A stretch of 33,529 nucleotides of DNA, taken from the NCBI GenBank assembly GCA_949286705.1, contig CASEDF010000019.1, positions 1 to 33,529 on the forward strand, written 5' to 3'. Source of the stretch: an uncultured bacterium. Its GTDB lineage: Bacteria; Cyanobacteriota; Vampirovibrionia; Gastranaerophilales; Gastranaerophilaceae. Shown here in pieces: positions 1 to 8,762 of the stretch (within the stretch, counting starts at the first letter, position 1; every line of letters begins with the position of its first letter). The position numbers and the translations under genes were made by a program. A model generated the notes under the pieces. The model saw only the letters and a list, made by a program, of their open reading frames with translations, did no database searches and had not been told where the DNA came from.

Positions 1-117
1 GACTTGTTCCCTTTCGTTTTTTTCCTTGTGCTCATGTCTACGGCTTTTTTATTTTTTTCTTTAATCTTTTTATTCTTTTTCTTAATATTTCGTTACAATG
101 GAGGATGCAAAAAAGTT

Positions 118-1368
118 TTATAAAATCTGTTTTAATCGTTCTATGACCACGTTTAGGGCTCCTTGCTGGTCTTTGAAAACAGTTTCACAATCTTTACAAG
201 CTTGAGTATAAAATTCTTTATCCGATAACAAAATTCTCATATAATTTTCGAGTTCCTGAGGATTTTTCACGACTTTACCGGCTTTAGTTCTTCCCAGAAT
301 CCAGTAAATATCTCGGAAATTATGTATTGAAGGCCCTGATATCGCAGGTTTTGAATATACGGTTGCTTCTAAAGGGTTATGTCCGCCCGTTTTATTAAAA
401 CTTCCGCCTATAAATGCAAATTCGCAAATTGCGTACATTTTGCTTAATTCGCCTATTGTGTCTAAAATTATTATATCTTTTTCTTTAAAATTATCATTAT
501 TTGAGCGGGTACCGAAAGTAAGCTTTGTTTTCTTTATCAAATCTTTTATTTGCGGTACTCTCTGCAGGTGCCGCGGTGCAATCAACAATTTTATATCCGG
601 AAAATCTTTTTTCAGGTGTAAAAAAGTATTAATTACTATTTCGTTTTCTTCATGGTGTGTACTGCCTGCAATAATAATACGATTGTTATTATTTTCTATA
701 GATACAGTTTCAGTGGATTTTTTCACGTCAAATTTTAGATTTTTCATAACGTGAGTGCGTTCTTCCGGCGCCCCTATGGAGATTAATTTTGTTCTGTCTT
801 CGTTGCTCTGAGTAAGAATTTCTGTGTAATTTACAAATACGTGTTTGAAAAATCCTTTGAAGGATTTGTAAAGTTTATAGGTACTGTCGGATATTCTGCC
901 GTTGATTGTAAACAAAGGGATATTTCTTTTTTTGCAATAAGCTGCAAAAATCGGCCAGATTTCGGTTTCAGCAATCAGAACAACCGTAGGTTTGATTTTG
1001 TTGAGAAATTTTGTAACTCCCAGAGGTATATCGTATGGGAAATATGTTATGTAATCAGCTATATTTCCATACTTTTTTTTAGCTGTATCTTGCCCTGTTT
1101 TGGTTCCCGTTGTTACAACAATTTTATAATCAGGAAAAATTTCTTTTGTTTTTTTGATGAGATTTTCAAGAGCAATAATTTCACCAACGGAAACCCCATG
1201 ATACATAATAACTTTTTCGCCGAGGTCCGGTTGTTTAAAAAATCCCAGTTTTTCCCGCCAGCCGTATAAAAATTTCCCGTTAAATACCCTTATAACATAA
1301 TATATCGGTAAAAATATCGCAAATAATAATGTTGATAAAATTTCGTAAATAAGCATTTCATTTATCAT
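118..1368 (-). CDS. waaA: 3-deoxy-D-manno-octulosonic acid (Kdo) transferase
   Basis: This GT30-family enzyme transfers Kdo from CMP-Kdo to lipid A precursor at the inner membrane, the first step of LPS core assembly. Seen: an N-terminal hydrophobic segment (about residues 6-26), then YHGVSVGE (about 56-63, holding the catalytic Glu of the family's H-x-x-SVGE motif), TTGTKTG (about 86-92), AETEIWP (about 133-139), NGRISD, and the second-domain start QSNEDR...GAPEERT followed by NLKFD. The C-terminal half has a GGHNPLEA motif typical of the nucleotide-sugar site. The 416 residues match the usual length of about 420. An alternative ATG lies four codons in (1356); neither start has a clear SD. 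It is transcribed divergently from folK, with a 58-base gap. It implies an LPS-bearing outer membrane. Confidence 0.95.
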   Translation of the reverse strand: MINEMLIYEILSTLLFAIFLPIYYVIRVFNGKFLYGWREKLGFFKQPDLGEKVIMYHGVSVGEIIALENLIKKTKEIFPDYKIVVTTGTKTGQDTAKKKYGNIADYITYFPYDIPLGVTKFLNKIKPTVVLIAETEIWPIFAAYCKKRNIPLFTINGRISDSTYKLYKSFKGFFKHVFVNYTEILTQSNEDRTKLISIGAPEERTHVMKNLKFDVKKSTETVSIENNNNRIIIAGSTHHEENEIVINTFLHLKKDFPDIKLLIAPRHLQRVPQIKDLIKKTKLTFGTRSNNDNFKEKDIIILDTIGELSKMYAICEFAFIGGSFNKTGGHNPLEATVYSKPAISGPSIHNFRDIYWILGRTKAGKVVKNPQELENYMRILLSDKEFYTQACKDCETVFKDQQGALNVVIERLKQIL

Positions 1369-1391
1369 TATATATCAAACATGAATGTATA

Positions 1392-1426
1392 TTGACAATG
1401 TTTGAAAAAATTTATAAAATGTTAGT
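1392..1426 (+). promoter_or_regulatory. folK promoter, predicted leaderless
   Basis: A perfect -35 TTGACA (1392-1397), a 17-base spacer and a -10 TAAAAT (1415-1420) sit so close to folK that the expected transcription start falls on or next to the ATG at 1427. No Shine-Dalgarno motif precedes that ATG, so a leaderless mRNA is inferred. Confidence 0.6.
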
Positions 1427-1939
1427 ATGGCAATAGTATACTTAAGTTTGGGCTCAAATAAAGGCGACAGAATCGGGTACGTTCAACAGGCAACCAGCCT
1501 GTTGGGTGCTGTTGACGGAATTAATATTATAAGGACATCTGCTTTTTATGAAACTGAACCGTGGAATATGACATCAGATACGTGGTTTGTAAATGCGGTT
1601 GTAGAAATTAAAACTACTTTAAAGCCTGAAGATTTGCTCAATGAATGCCAGAGAATTGAAAAACAGTTAGGGCGTGAACGCGAAAGAGAAGACGCTTATG
1701 ACGACAGAACAATAGATATTGATATATTATTTTATAATCAGGATATTATTAACGAAAAAGATTTGATAATTCCGCATAAATATGCTCATTTAAGAGCATT
1801 TACACTCGTCCCGATGCTTGAATTGGCACCGGATTTTGTGCATCCCGTATTGCATAAGACAATAACCGAACTTCACAGTGATCTGGAAAATCCTGAAATG
1901 GTATTTTTATATGGAACAAGAGTTGAATTCAATTTCTAA
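1427..1939 (+). CDS. folK: 2-amino-4-hydroxy-6-hydroxymethyldihydropteridine pyrophosphokinase (HPPK)
   Basis: HPPK transfers pyrophosphate from ATP to 6-hydroxymethyl-dihydropterin in folate synthesis. Seen in order: SLGSNKGDR (residues 7-15), FYETEPWN (pterin-site region, about 41-48), NAVVEI, IEKQLGRER, and the ATP/Mg signature DDRTIDIDILFY (about 92-103) with its paired Asp residues, then IPHKYAHLRAF. At 170 residues it is a stand-alone HPPK, not fused to FolB or FolP. The ATG sits directly behind a strong predicted promoter without an SD. The 3' end overlaps the start of the FAD oxidoreductase by 29 bases if that gene begins at 1911, so the two are probably co-translated. Confidence 0.96.
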   Translation: MAIVYLSLGSNKGDRIGYVQQATSLLGAVDGINIIRTSAFYETEPWNMTSDTWFVNAVVEIKTTLKPEDLLNECQRIEKQLGREREREDAYDDRTIDIDILFYNQDIINEKDLIIPHKYAHLRAFTLVPMLELAPDFVHPVLHKTITELHSDLENPEMVFLYGTRVEFNF

Positions 1940-3026
1940 GGTCGCAATAATCGGTGCGGGACCTGCAGGATGTATGTGTGCATATTTTTTGCAGAATTAT
2001 TGTGATGTAACTGTATTTGATTATGCAAGCCCTTTGCGGACACTTTTGCCCACAGGCGGCGGAAGGTGTAATCTTTCCTATGCCGAGTATGATTTTAAAG
2101 AACTTGCTAAAAATTACCCTCGCGGAGAAAAGTTTTTGTATTCAGTTTTTTCAAGGTTCGGGGTTTCTGACACAATTGATTTTTTTGAAAAAATTGGAGT
2201 AAAAACGTATGTTCAGGAGGATTTTAGAATTTTTCCGGTTTCGAACAGCTCAAAAGATGTAAGAGAAAAGTTCTTAAAGGCGCTTAATAAAGTCAGATTT
2301 AAAAAAGAAATGGTGTCTGAAATTGATTTTAAAGCTTATAATTATATTGTCATTGCAACAGGCGGGCATTCATCTTATGCAATGCTTAAAAATTCAGGAC
2401 ATAGTATAATCCCGCCGAAACCCGCACTTGTCGGGTTAAAAACGGAAGAAAAATTCCCCGCGGGTGTTGTTGTAAAAAATGTTTTATCCTGCGGCTTTCA
2501 GGACGACTTATTATTTACGCATGAAGGTGTTTCAGGTCCTTTGATTTATAAAATTTCTTCAATATATGCAAGGCATGATTTTCCTTATAATATCAGTTTT
2601 GACTTTTGCGGAAAGATTGATTTACAGGATTATCTGAATAAAAATCCGCATAAATCAATTAAAAATCTTCTTGCGGATTTTGTCCCGAAATCGTTTGCCG
2701 AATTTATCCTGTTTAAGGCGGCGATAAGTCCCGAGCAAAAATGTCATAATATTAATGCCGGTCTGCGCGATAAAATTCTGAAGTTATTAAATAATTTTGA
2801 GGTAAAAATGACAGGGGTTGCAAAGGGTGGTGAAGTTGTAACCTCAGGCGGGGTTCATTTGAATGAAGTTGATTCAAAAACAATGCAGTCAAAGATTGTT
2901 CCGAATTTATATTTTTGTGGAGAAGTGCTGGATATAGACGGTTTTTGCGGAGGTTTTAATTTACAGAACTGCTGGTCTACAGCTTATGCCGCATCACAAG
3001 GTATTATTGAAAAATTAAGCGTTTAG
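1911..3026 (+). CDS. HI0933/BaiN-like FAD-dependent oxidoreductase
   Basis: This is a flavoprotein of the HI0933-like family (aminoacetone oxidase/BaiN group); the substrate is not predictable. Seen: the Rossmann motif GAGPAGCMCAYFL near the N-terminus, the family hallmark TGGGRCNLS, YVQEDFRIFPVS, TGGHSSY, HEGVSGP, and the C-terminal FAD-closing segment GGVHLNEVD...LYFCGEVLDIDGFCGGFNLQ. All family landmarks are present. I chose the ATG at 1911 because it places the Rossmann strand about 13 residues in; a GTG at 1878 is the other in-frame option and would lengthen the overlap with folK. Length is 371 residues, slightly short for the family (about 390-410). Its 3' end overlaps the convergent gene at 3015 by 12 bases, with no terminator between them. 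Confidence 0.9.
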   Translation: MEQELNSISKVAIIGAGPAGCMCAYFLQNYCDVTVFDYASPLRTLLPTGGGRCNLSYAEYDFKELAKNYPRGEKFLYSVFSRFGVSDTIDFFEKIGVKTYVQEDFRIFPVSNSSKDVREKFLKALNKVRFKKEMVSEIDFKAYNYIVIATGGHSSYAMLKNSGHSIIPPKPALVGLKTEEKFPAGVVVKNVLSCGFQDDLLFTHEGVSGPLIYKISSIYARHDFPYNISFDFCGKIDLQDYLNKNPHKSIKNLLADFVPKSFAEFILFKAAISPEQKCHNINAGLRDKILKLLNNFEVKMTGVAKGGEVVTSGGVHLNEVDSKTMQSKIVPNLYFCGEVLDIDGFCGGFNLQNCWSTAYAASQGIIEKLSV

Positions 3027-4352
3027 AGCAAGTTCTTTTTCAATATCTTCTTTTACCTGAAAATCCTTGCTGCCGCTTAAATATCTTACTGCAATCATTA
3101 TAGCAGGTACAGCAATACCTAAAGCTGCAATACATGCGCCGAGGTTTTTAAGTACGGATTTTCTTTTTAGATTTTTTACTTTGTCTAAAAATGCGTCTAA
3201 AGTTTCGCCGGAATCGTTGTATTGCTTTAAAAGATTTTCGATTTTTGCATAGACTCCTTTGACGCCGGTTTTATTTTCATAGCTGCCGAAATCTATGAAT
3301 TTTCTGTTATCTATTAAATCTGATTTTGGCAGGGTTGGAATCTCATCACATTTTTTCGCTATTTTTACCAGAAAATCATCGGGATTTTTGTGTAAATATT
3401 CAAAAATTTCAACGTCTTTAGCATCTTTGGGAAAATTTTTAAGGCTTTCTTCAACTATTTTTTTGTCCGCAAATGCATTTTTAAGTTCTTCGCTTTCAAT
3501 TACTCTTGCATCAAGATCTATTGATTTGTTGTATTTTGCAACAGCTTGTTTCTCAAGAAATTTTTGTATGGGTTTGCTCGCAAAATACATGAATCCCCAG
3601 GTTGCACCCTCTTTTATTGTGTAACCGACAAATTCCTGTCCGTTCCTTGATTGTGATAATCTTTCGGCGGTTATAGAACCGTCGACTATCATAAGGTTTT
3701 GAACAGGGTCAAACATGAAGCCTTGAAGTTTTGAAACAAGATTACCTGTGAAGGAAATTTTAGGAGAAGCTTGCTGTTCATCTTCGGCATTTTTAATAAA
3801 TTCACCAAAACTTGTTCTTATATTGTTAAATTTTGTTTGTTTATTTTTTACTTTTGCGTGTTCCGCAAGAATTTCTTTTTTGGCTGCTTCTTTTGTTTGT
3901 TTGTGTCTGTATTTTGTAAGCATCGTATATGATGCAATAGTTAATGCAGTTGCTATCCCGAATTTTGTCAGGGCAAGTGATTTTGAAAATTTGGGATTGA
4001 TTTTTAAATTTTCAAGACTTTTTTTAATTTTTGTATTTTTTTCAAGTTCAATTGCTTTATCCAAGACTTCCGGATTTTGCAAAAGTCTTACATCGACTTT
4101 GGGGTCAATTTTGAGTGCCTTGTATAAAGTTAAATCAGTAATTTTTTTAAATACGGGTAATCCGAAAAGCCATATTGCCTGAGTTCCGAATTCGTCTAAA
4201 AACCGGTCTTTACCTTCCAGTTTGTCTCCTACGATATATGATCCTGCGGTAAGTCCTAAGCTGTTTGCTACATCTTTGACGGCAAGAGGGACAAGTGAAC
4301 TGGTATTTCCTAATGTTGAATATATTTTGCTTGCATTAATTGCGGGTATCAT
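3015..4352 (-). CDS. hypothetical protein with two membrane segments
   Basis: I do not recognise a family. The 445-residue protein is Lys-rich. It has hydrophobic stretches near residues 150-165 (FGIATALTIASYTML) and near the C-terminus (about 408-428, NLGACIAALGIAVPAIMIAV), and a moderately hydrophobic N-terminal third with Gly-rich turns. A central part (about 185-265) contains ISFTGNLVSKL and VDGSITAERLSQSRNGQEF. No catalytic motif stands out. Many hypothetical proteins of this lineage carry an F-[TK]-G-like motif, and ISFTG may be one, but that is recollection and not proof. The ATG at 4352 is preceded by AAGGAAA as a modest SD. The gene is transcribed alone, convergent with the FAD oxidoreductase. 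A membrane-anchored structural or cell-envelope role is possible but unproven. Confidence 0.75.
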   Translation of the reverse strand: MIPAINASKIYSTLGNTSSLVPLAVKDVANSLGLTAGSYIVGDKLEGKDRFLDEFGTQAIWLFGLPVFKKITDLTLYKALKIDPKVDVRLLQNPEVLDKAIELEKNTKIKKSLENLKINPKFSKSLALTKFGIATALTIASYTMLTKYRHKQTKEAAKKEILAEHAKVKNKQTKFNNIRTSFGEFIKNAEDEQQASPKISFTGNLVSKLQGFMFDPVQNLMIVDGSITAERLSQSRNGQEFVGYTIKEGATWGFMYFASKPIQKFLEKQAVAKYNKSIDLDARVIESEELKNAFADKKIVEESLKNFPKDAKDVEIFEYLHKNPDDFLVKIAKKCDEIPTLPKSDLIDNRKFIDFGSYENKTGVKGVYAKIENLLKQYNDSGETLDAFLDKVKNLKRKSVLKNLGACIAALGIAVPAIMIAVRYLSGSKDFQVKEDIEKELALNA

Positions 4353-4680
4353 TTTGTTATTTCCTTATTTTATAACCTACTACAAGCCCCAAATTAAATT
4401 CATTAATTTGACGATAGGGGCATTCGCCTTTTTTATTAAGTTTCGTCGCAGATTATAAATCATTTGAATTCCTTCCACATTTAGTTAAATTCGTAAAATA
4501 TTTTTATTGCTCTGTTATTATAATAATTTTACGTTTTTTTACAAAAAACAAGACCTTTTCATAAAAAAGGTCTTGTTTATATTTTTTTAACAATTAACAA
4601 TGTTCTCGTTATATAAACAAGCCCTTTTTATAGTTATTTGCTAATCGTCGTAATTGTTTTAACATTTTTTCCCTAAAAAA
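4353..4680. other. intergenic region between hypothetical gene and tRNA-Glu
   Basis: This AT-rich stretch holds no credible gene. Its right part carries a 14-bp terminator hairpin (4546-4578). Its left part, in the presumed 5' UTR of the minus-strand gene at 4352, has an imperfect hairpin with a GCCCC/GGGGC outer stem (4386-4390 and 4417-4421) enclosing AAATTAA/TTAATTT. A TATAAT on the minus strand (4457-4452) could be that gene's -10. No known riboswitch was recognised. Confidence 0.5.
4546..4578 (-). terminator. bidirectional Rho-independent terminator after tRNA-Glu
   Basis: The arms 4546-4559 and 4565-4578 pair perfectly over 14 bp around a 5-base loop. On the minus strand it is followed by a T-rich run and lies about 100 bases past the tRNA-Glu 3' end. 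A T tract also follows on the plus strand (4581-4588), so it can act both ways. Confidence 0.8.
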
Positions 4681-4753
4681 TACTCCCAGGGGAATTCGAA
4701 TCCCCGTCTACACCGTGAAAGGGTGTTGTCCTAGGCCTCTAGACGATGGGAGC
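4681..4753 (-). tRNA. tRNA-Glu (anticodon TTC)
   Basis: The 73-base minus-strand sequence begins GCTCCCATCGTCTAGAGG and folds as a full cloverleaf. The acceptor stem GCTCCCA pairs with TGGGAGT, with the G1-U72 wobble also typical of cyanobacterial/plastid tRNA-Glu. The anticodon arm is ACACC-CTTTCAC-GGTGT, giving anticodon TTC, and the T arm is GGGGATTCGAATTCCCC. The discriminator is A and CCA is not encoded. The D arm and sequence style resemble cyanobacterial tRNA-Glu, which supports the taxonomic reading. Confidence 0.97.
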
Positions 4754-4790
4754 AAGTGTATTCACGTTTTTTATAATAACCGAAGCATAA

Positions 4791-5846
4791 TTAATTGTCA
4801 ACCATAACTTTTGATTTTGTGGAAGTTTTTTCTATTTCGGTTATTATATCTGCAATTTCAGGTGAAATGTCCCTTTTATCTTTAAGGTTTTCTTTTACCA
4901 TTTGTGCAAATTCTGATTTTTTGAACTCATGCATGCCTCGGTGTTTGAATATTTCTTCTAATATTTTCACCATGCGTATATCCTGTTTTATAGCCTCAAG
5001 TTCTATCATTGAGATATTTTTCAAGCCGTATGACAGTGTTCTCTTTATTAATTCCAGCGGCAGTGCATCTTCAAATTCGCCGCATTTAAGAACATGTACT
5101 TTATCAAATTTTCTTAATCGCGGTTGTATTTCTTTAAAATTGATTTCTGCATCATTATCCAGTAAGACAAAAATAGGAATTTTTAATTCATACGAAAGGT
5201 TATAAAACAGCTTAACAACCTGATTTTTGCCTCCTGCTGATAATATGTATACGCCGTTTTTCCCAAAATCATATCCGTAAATTCGCGCTAATTCGGGCAG
5301 TAGTATTTCTTCGGTTATTCCTTCCGAAATTATGACCTTTTCAAGCGGGAATTTTAACCCGAGTTTTTCCCGATCTTTTATTAAATCTTTTGAATCAGCA
5401 AGATTTTTTAGCCATTTTAAGTTGAATGGTCCGGTGTCGTCAATAAGTTCAAGACATGCTTTATAATTTATCCGGTTTTTCAATAGTTCAGCAGTGTTTT
5501 TATCAATTTTGAATATAGAATTTTCATAATCAAATAATTTTTGATTTATATGGTAATCTTGTTTTAAAGTAAATCCTAAGCTTTGTAGTGAAAAATTTAT
5601 AATTTCTTCCGCAATATTTTTTATTTCTGTATATTCCATTGTATCAAGATCGGATTTTTTAAATTTCGGATATATGAGGTTATTTATAATAACATCTTTA
5701 AATACCCGCAAATATTTTGTTTCGGGTATTTTAAATCTGGTAAGCCTGTCTATTGATATTAATATTTGTTCTTTTGTAAGCGGTTTTATTTTCAGCAAGT
5801 TAGCCTCATTGTTACATTTTTTATAAATATATAAATTTTTTAGCAA
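4791..5846 (-). CDS. TOPRIM (OLD-like) domain protein lacking an ATPase domain
   Basis: The C-terminal half carries a TOPRIM fold like that of OLD-family nucleases: VIISEGITEEILLP (Glu175 as the first metal ligand), LSAGGKNQV (about 202-210), then IFVLLDNDAE with Asp230 and Asp232 forming the DxD pair. OLD proteins cleave DNA with this domain but normally carry an N-terminal ABC ATPase. Here the first 165 residues show no Walker A, no signature motif and no clear family. The C-terminal tail (HRGMHEFKKSEFAQMVKENL) is of the kind seen in OLD TOPRIM regions. The start is a TTG at 5846 directly after an in-frame stop, with no good SD, so the true start may lie further in; the first ATG is residue 70. 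It is divergent from the gene at 5888. Nuclease activity is inference. Confidence 0.75.
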   Translation of the reverse strand: MLKNLYIYKKCNNEANLLKIKPLTKEQILISIDRLTRFKIPETKYLRVFKDVIINNLIYPKFKKSDLDTMEYTEIKNIAEEIINFSLQSLGFTLKQDYHINQKLFDYENSIFKIDKNTAELLKNRINYKACLELIDDTGPFNLKWLKNLADSKDLIKDREKLGLKFPLEKVIISEGITEEILLPELARIYGYDFGKNGVYILSAGGKNQVVKLFYNLSYELKIPIFVLLDNDAEINFKEIQPRLRKFDKVHVLKCGEFEDALPLELIKRTLSYGLKNISMIELEAIKQDIRMVKILEEIFKHRGMHEFKKSEFAQMVKENLKDKRDISPEIADIITEIEKTSTKSKVMVDN

Positions 5847-5887
5847 TTTTTATTGTGTTTCATTTTTAATAATAATGTGGAGTAGGA

Positions 5888-7264
5888 ATGGTAGATTCAG
5901 TTAATAATATTCATCAATATAATTATAACACAGTCGCAAATATCAGACCTGATAAACTTGATAATGCGGCAAAAATTTCTGCGTCTTACCTTTCCAATCC
6001 CATAAATTCACTTCCGTTTAATTCGTCAAACAGAGTGTTAAATAAGCGTACAGAGCTTGCATCCGCTGATGAAAAACAAAAATACAACGATCTTTTAAAA
6101 TTTGTGGATAAGAATACCAAAAAGCAGTTAGAATTACTTTTAAAGAGCGGAATACTTTTAAACAGTGAATCCAATGATCACTCCACAGTATTGGATAATC
6201 TTTATAAAATGGCAACTACTCCACGTGCGCAAGGTTTGAGCAAAGAGGGTATCCTGAAGGATACTATTGATACTATTGCGTATCCGTTTATCATTACCCA
6301 ACAATTCGGCGATATTCCGTCATCATACCGCCAGAGGGCATTGGATGCGAACACCGATGGTGAAACAAATCTTGTAAAACATTTTGTAGCTAAGAATGAC
6401 ATTGATGTTGAACATTCGGGTACTTGTGTTGCAGCAAGTATAGAATTCAATCTCGCTGAAAAAATGCCTGCGGAATTTGTGCGTTTCGCGGAAGGTTTGT
6501 CATCACCTTCTATGTCAGTAAAAAAAGAAATCAAGCTGCGTAATCTGGCAGATCATGCCCTTGATGCCATATGGCTTTTAAATGCTTTTGAAATTCCTTA
6601 TGAAACCAATAGTTTTGACAGAGCATTGTTGACATTTGCACCTGATAAAAACGCGATTATCCGTGCACAAATTCAAACAACGGATAGAGATCCTCTTGAA
6701 CGTTCTCCCCTTGATGTATTGATGCAGTCTACTTTTATGCAGGTAGGCTCTCAACAATCTTATAACACATTAACTGACAGACGCCTCGGAAAGTTTAATC
6801 AGAATGATAAAGGGTTAATTGAATTTGAAAAAACGTTTACCGAATCAGTTGTCGAAGATAAAAGTAAACTTTCCGTTACTTATCAAACTGTTGATGAAAA
6901 TGCAAGACTTATAGGCTATGAAACTGATTTTGATACGATGAAAAAACATCTTTTGACAGCTCTTGATATGGGTGAAAATGTCATAATAGGTTATACTCAG
7001 GTTGACCAGAATAATATTATAATTAACGGGCATGAAATTACTATCATAGGTTATAAGCATAGTCCTGAGGGTAAGTTGATATTTATTTGCAACGATACCG
7101 ATGACAATCAGACAAAACCCGTAGAATATACGGAAGATTATCTGCTTCCAAAAATTCATCACGCAGCGTTACCGGAAAGTATTGTTGCGGACGATTTAAC
7201 AGTTACACCTAATTGGGTGGAAGGTTTGAATATATATAAAGAAATGAAAAATAAGGCGGCTTAA
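5888..7264 (+). CDS. putative papain-like Cys-His protein
   Basis: No close family is recognised. The 458-residue protein has no signal peptide or membrane segment. Two motifs suggest a cysteine-peptidase-like fold: EHSGTCVAASIEF with Cys180 at a helix start, and INGHEITIIGY with His382 followed about 20 residues later by ICNDTDD (Asn402/Asp403). The order Cys, then His, then Asn/Asp and the strand pattern around the His match papain-like and C39-like enzymes, but overall similarity cannot be judged by eye. The N-terminal 60 residues are Asn/Ser-rich and look disordered. The ATG has a strong SD (GGAGTAGGA). One base separates its stop from the nucleotidase-like gene, so the pair is certainly co-transcribed and probably acts together. 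Confidence 0.8.
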   Translation: MVDSVNNIHQYNYNTVANIRPDKLDNAAKISASYLSNPINSLPFNSSNRVLNKRTELASADEKQKYNDLLKFVDKNTKKQLELLLKSGILLNSESNDHSTVLDNLYKMATTPRAQGLSKEGILKDTIDTIAYPFIITQQFGDIPSSYRQRALDANTDGETNLVKHFVAKNDIDVEHSGTCVAASIEFNLAEKMPAEFVRFAEGLSSPSMSVKKEIKLRNLADHALDAIWLLNAFEIPYETNSFDRALLTFAPDKNAIIRAQIQTTDRDPLERSPLDVLMQSTFMQVGSQQSYNTLTDRRLGKFNQNDKGLIEFEKTFTESVVEDKSKLSVTYQTVDENARLIGYETDFDTMKKHLLTALDMGENVIIGYTQVDQNNIIINGHEITIIGYKHSPEGKLIFICNDTDDNQTKPVEYTEDYLLPKIHHAALPESIVADDLTVTPNWVEGLNIYKEMKNKAA

Positions 7265-7265
7265 A

Positions 7266-8762
7266 ATGATACAACCGGTTCAGTCATCACAACCGAATAA
7301 TACAACAAAGGCAAGTATATTTTATATGAATGATTTTCATGCCAAGCTGCCTAATCTTGAACGTGTTTATACAGCATCTAGAATGTTTGACAGTTTTGAA
7401 ACCTCTGCCGATAAGTTAAAGCTTTCATCAGGTGATGACGGACTCGGGGAAGATCCTGTATTAAGTAAAGCGGTCAGCAAAATGCTTGATATGATCGGAA
7501 TTACAAAAAGACAGAACGGCAACCACGAATTTGACGTTGTGCCGTCTGTACATGCAGAAAATGCAAAAAGTTCAAACTATCAGGAGTTGGGCGCAGTTAA
7601 TATTCATGCGAAAGATGCAAGCCCTTTGAAGGACGTAATGGTCAGATCAGCTATTGAAGAACATAACGGCAATAAATACGGTATAGTCGGGATAGGACCT
7701 TCCGATATGTTTAAAAGATTGAAAGACGGGGTTTCAAAAGGCGATTTAACGGTTGATGATTTGCCGACAACTATCGTTAATCTTCAAAAAGAAGTTGATA
7801 AATTGAAATCGCAGGGCGTAAATAAAATATTTCTTTTGTCACACAGCGGTTATACAAATGACATTCAGATAGCACAGCAGACAAGGGGTATTGATGTTAT
7901 TCTGGGTGGTCATTCCCATGATTTGATTAAAGATGTAAAAGAGGGTAAAAATCTTTTTTATAATCTTGATAATGAACCTGTTGTTATAACTCAAGCAGGA
8001 AAGGACGGAGAATATTTCGGAATTTTGAATGTTGATTTTGACGAAAATGGAATTATTAAATCTGTCCAAAATAATGTTATTCCCACAGGTATATTTGCAA
8101 GAACATTACCTGCTAAATTTGTAGTGGAAAAAATTATAGGAAAGCCTGAACATGTCGGTGAAATCAATTCGGTACCGCCTGTTCCGGTAAACAGATTAAT
8201 TGAAAACAACCCGCACGGGAATTTTCTTGTAGATGCAATGAGAAAAGAATTAGGTGTTGACGTTGCATTATTAAACGCGGCAAATATTCGCGGTAATTTT
8301 GAAAAAGGTAAAGTGGACACAAGAAAAGTCGCCGAAATTACTCCGTTTAAAAACAATCTTGTTGTTGCCAAAATAAACGAAAAAGAACTTGTTGACGCAA
8401 TAAAACTCGGCGGCAGATCTTTTGTCCATCCTGATAACAAGCCCGGAATTGTCATGGTTTCAGGTTTAAAATATACAATGAATGACAGGGGTGAATTGTT
8501 AAAGCTTGATTATGTTGATGATAACGGTGTTGAAACACCGATTGATATAAATAACCCTAATCCGAATAAAGTGTTAAGAGTCGCAATGGATGACTTTTAT
8601 GCAACAGGCGGTGACGGATTTTCTATGCTGAATAAAAAACACGAAGCCGAAGCGGTTTATAATTTCGATAAAGATAAACTCGCTTGCGATTATATCAAAA
8701 AGCAAAACGGACCGGTTGATATTGTTGATGATAAAAGAATTAATATAGTTAAGACAAATTAA
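7266..8762 (+). CDS. 5'-nucleotidase/UshA-family metallophosphatase without signal peptide
   Basis: This two-domain calcineurin-like phosphoesterase matches UshA/YfkN-type 5'-nucleotidases, which hydrolyse nucleotide phosphates. Metal-site motifs in order: MNDFH (Asp23, His25), SGDDG (Asp57), NGNHEFD (Asn86-His87), LLSHSG (His193), GGHSHD (His216, His218). The 5'-nucleotidase C-terminal substrate domain follows from about residue 290, with NAANIRG, TPFKNNLV and a late ATGGDGFSM (nucleoside-stacking region). Length is 498 residues, near the family norm. Family members are usually exported, but the N-terminus (IQPVQSSQPNNTTK) is polar with no signal peptide. Either it works in the cytoplasm or it leaves by a non-Sec route. 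It is coupled to the upstream Cys-His gene, and its stop overlaps the convergent sigma gene by four bases. Confidence 0.93.
   Translation: MIQPVQSSQPNNTTKASIFYMNDFHAKLPNLERVYTASRMFDSFETSADKLKLSSGDDGLGEDPVLSKAVSKMLDMIGITKRQNGNHEFDVVPSVHAENAKSSNYQELGAVNIHAKDASPLKDVMVRSAIEEHNGNKYGIVGIGPSDMFKRLKDGVSKGDLTVDDLPTTIVNLQKEVDKLKSQGVNKIFLLSHSGYTNDIQIAQQTRGIDVILGGHSHDLIKDVKEGKNLFYNLDNEPVVITQAGKDGEYFGILNVDFDENGIIKSVQNNVIPTGIFARTLPAKFVVEKIIGKPEHVGEINSVPPVPVNRLIENNPHGNFLVDAMRKELGVDVALLNAANIRGNFEKGKVDTRKVAEITPFKNNLVVAKINEKELVDAIKLGGRSFVHPDNKPGIVMVSGLKYTMNDRGELLKLDYVDDNGVETPIDINNPNPNKVLRVAMDDFYATGGDGFSMLNKKHEAEAVYNFDKDKLACDYIKKQNGPVDIVDDKRINIVKTN

Noticed and set aside
1-35. Possible start of a minus-strand gene (ATG at 35-33, Lys-rich, running off the left edge)
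   Set aside because: Only 11 codons, no SD, and the composition is an A-rich tail; too little to support a gene.
4386-4421. Hairpin upstream of the gene at 4352 as a riboswitch
   Set aside because: Only a short imperfect stem is seen, with no match to a known riboswitch core.
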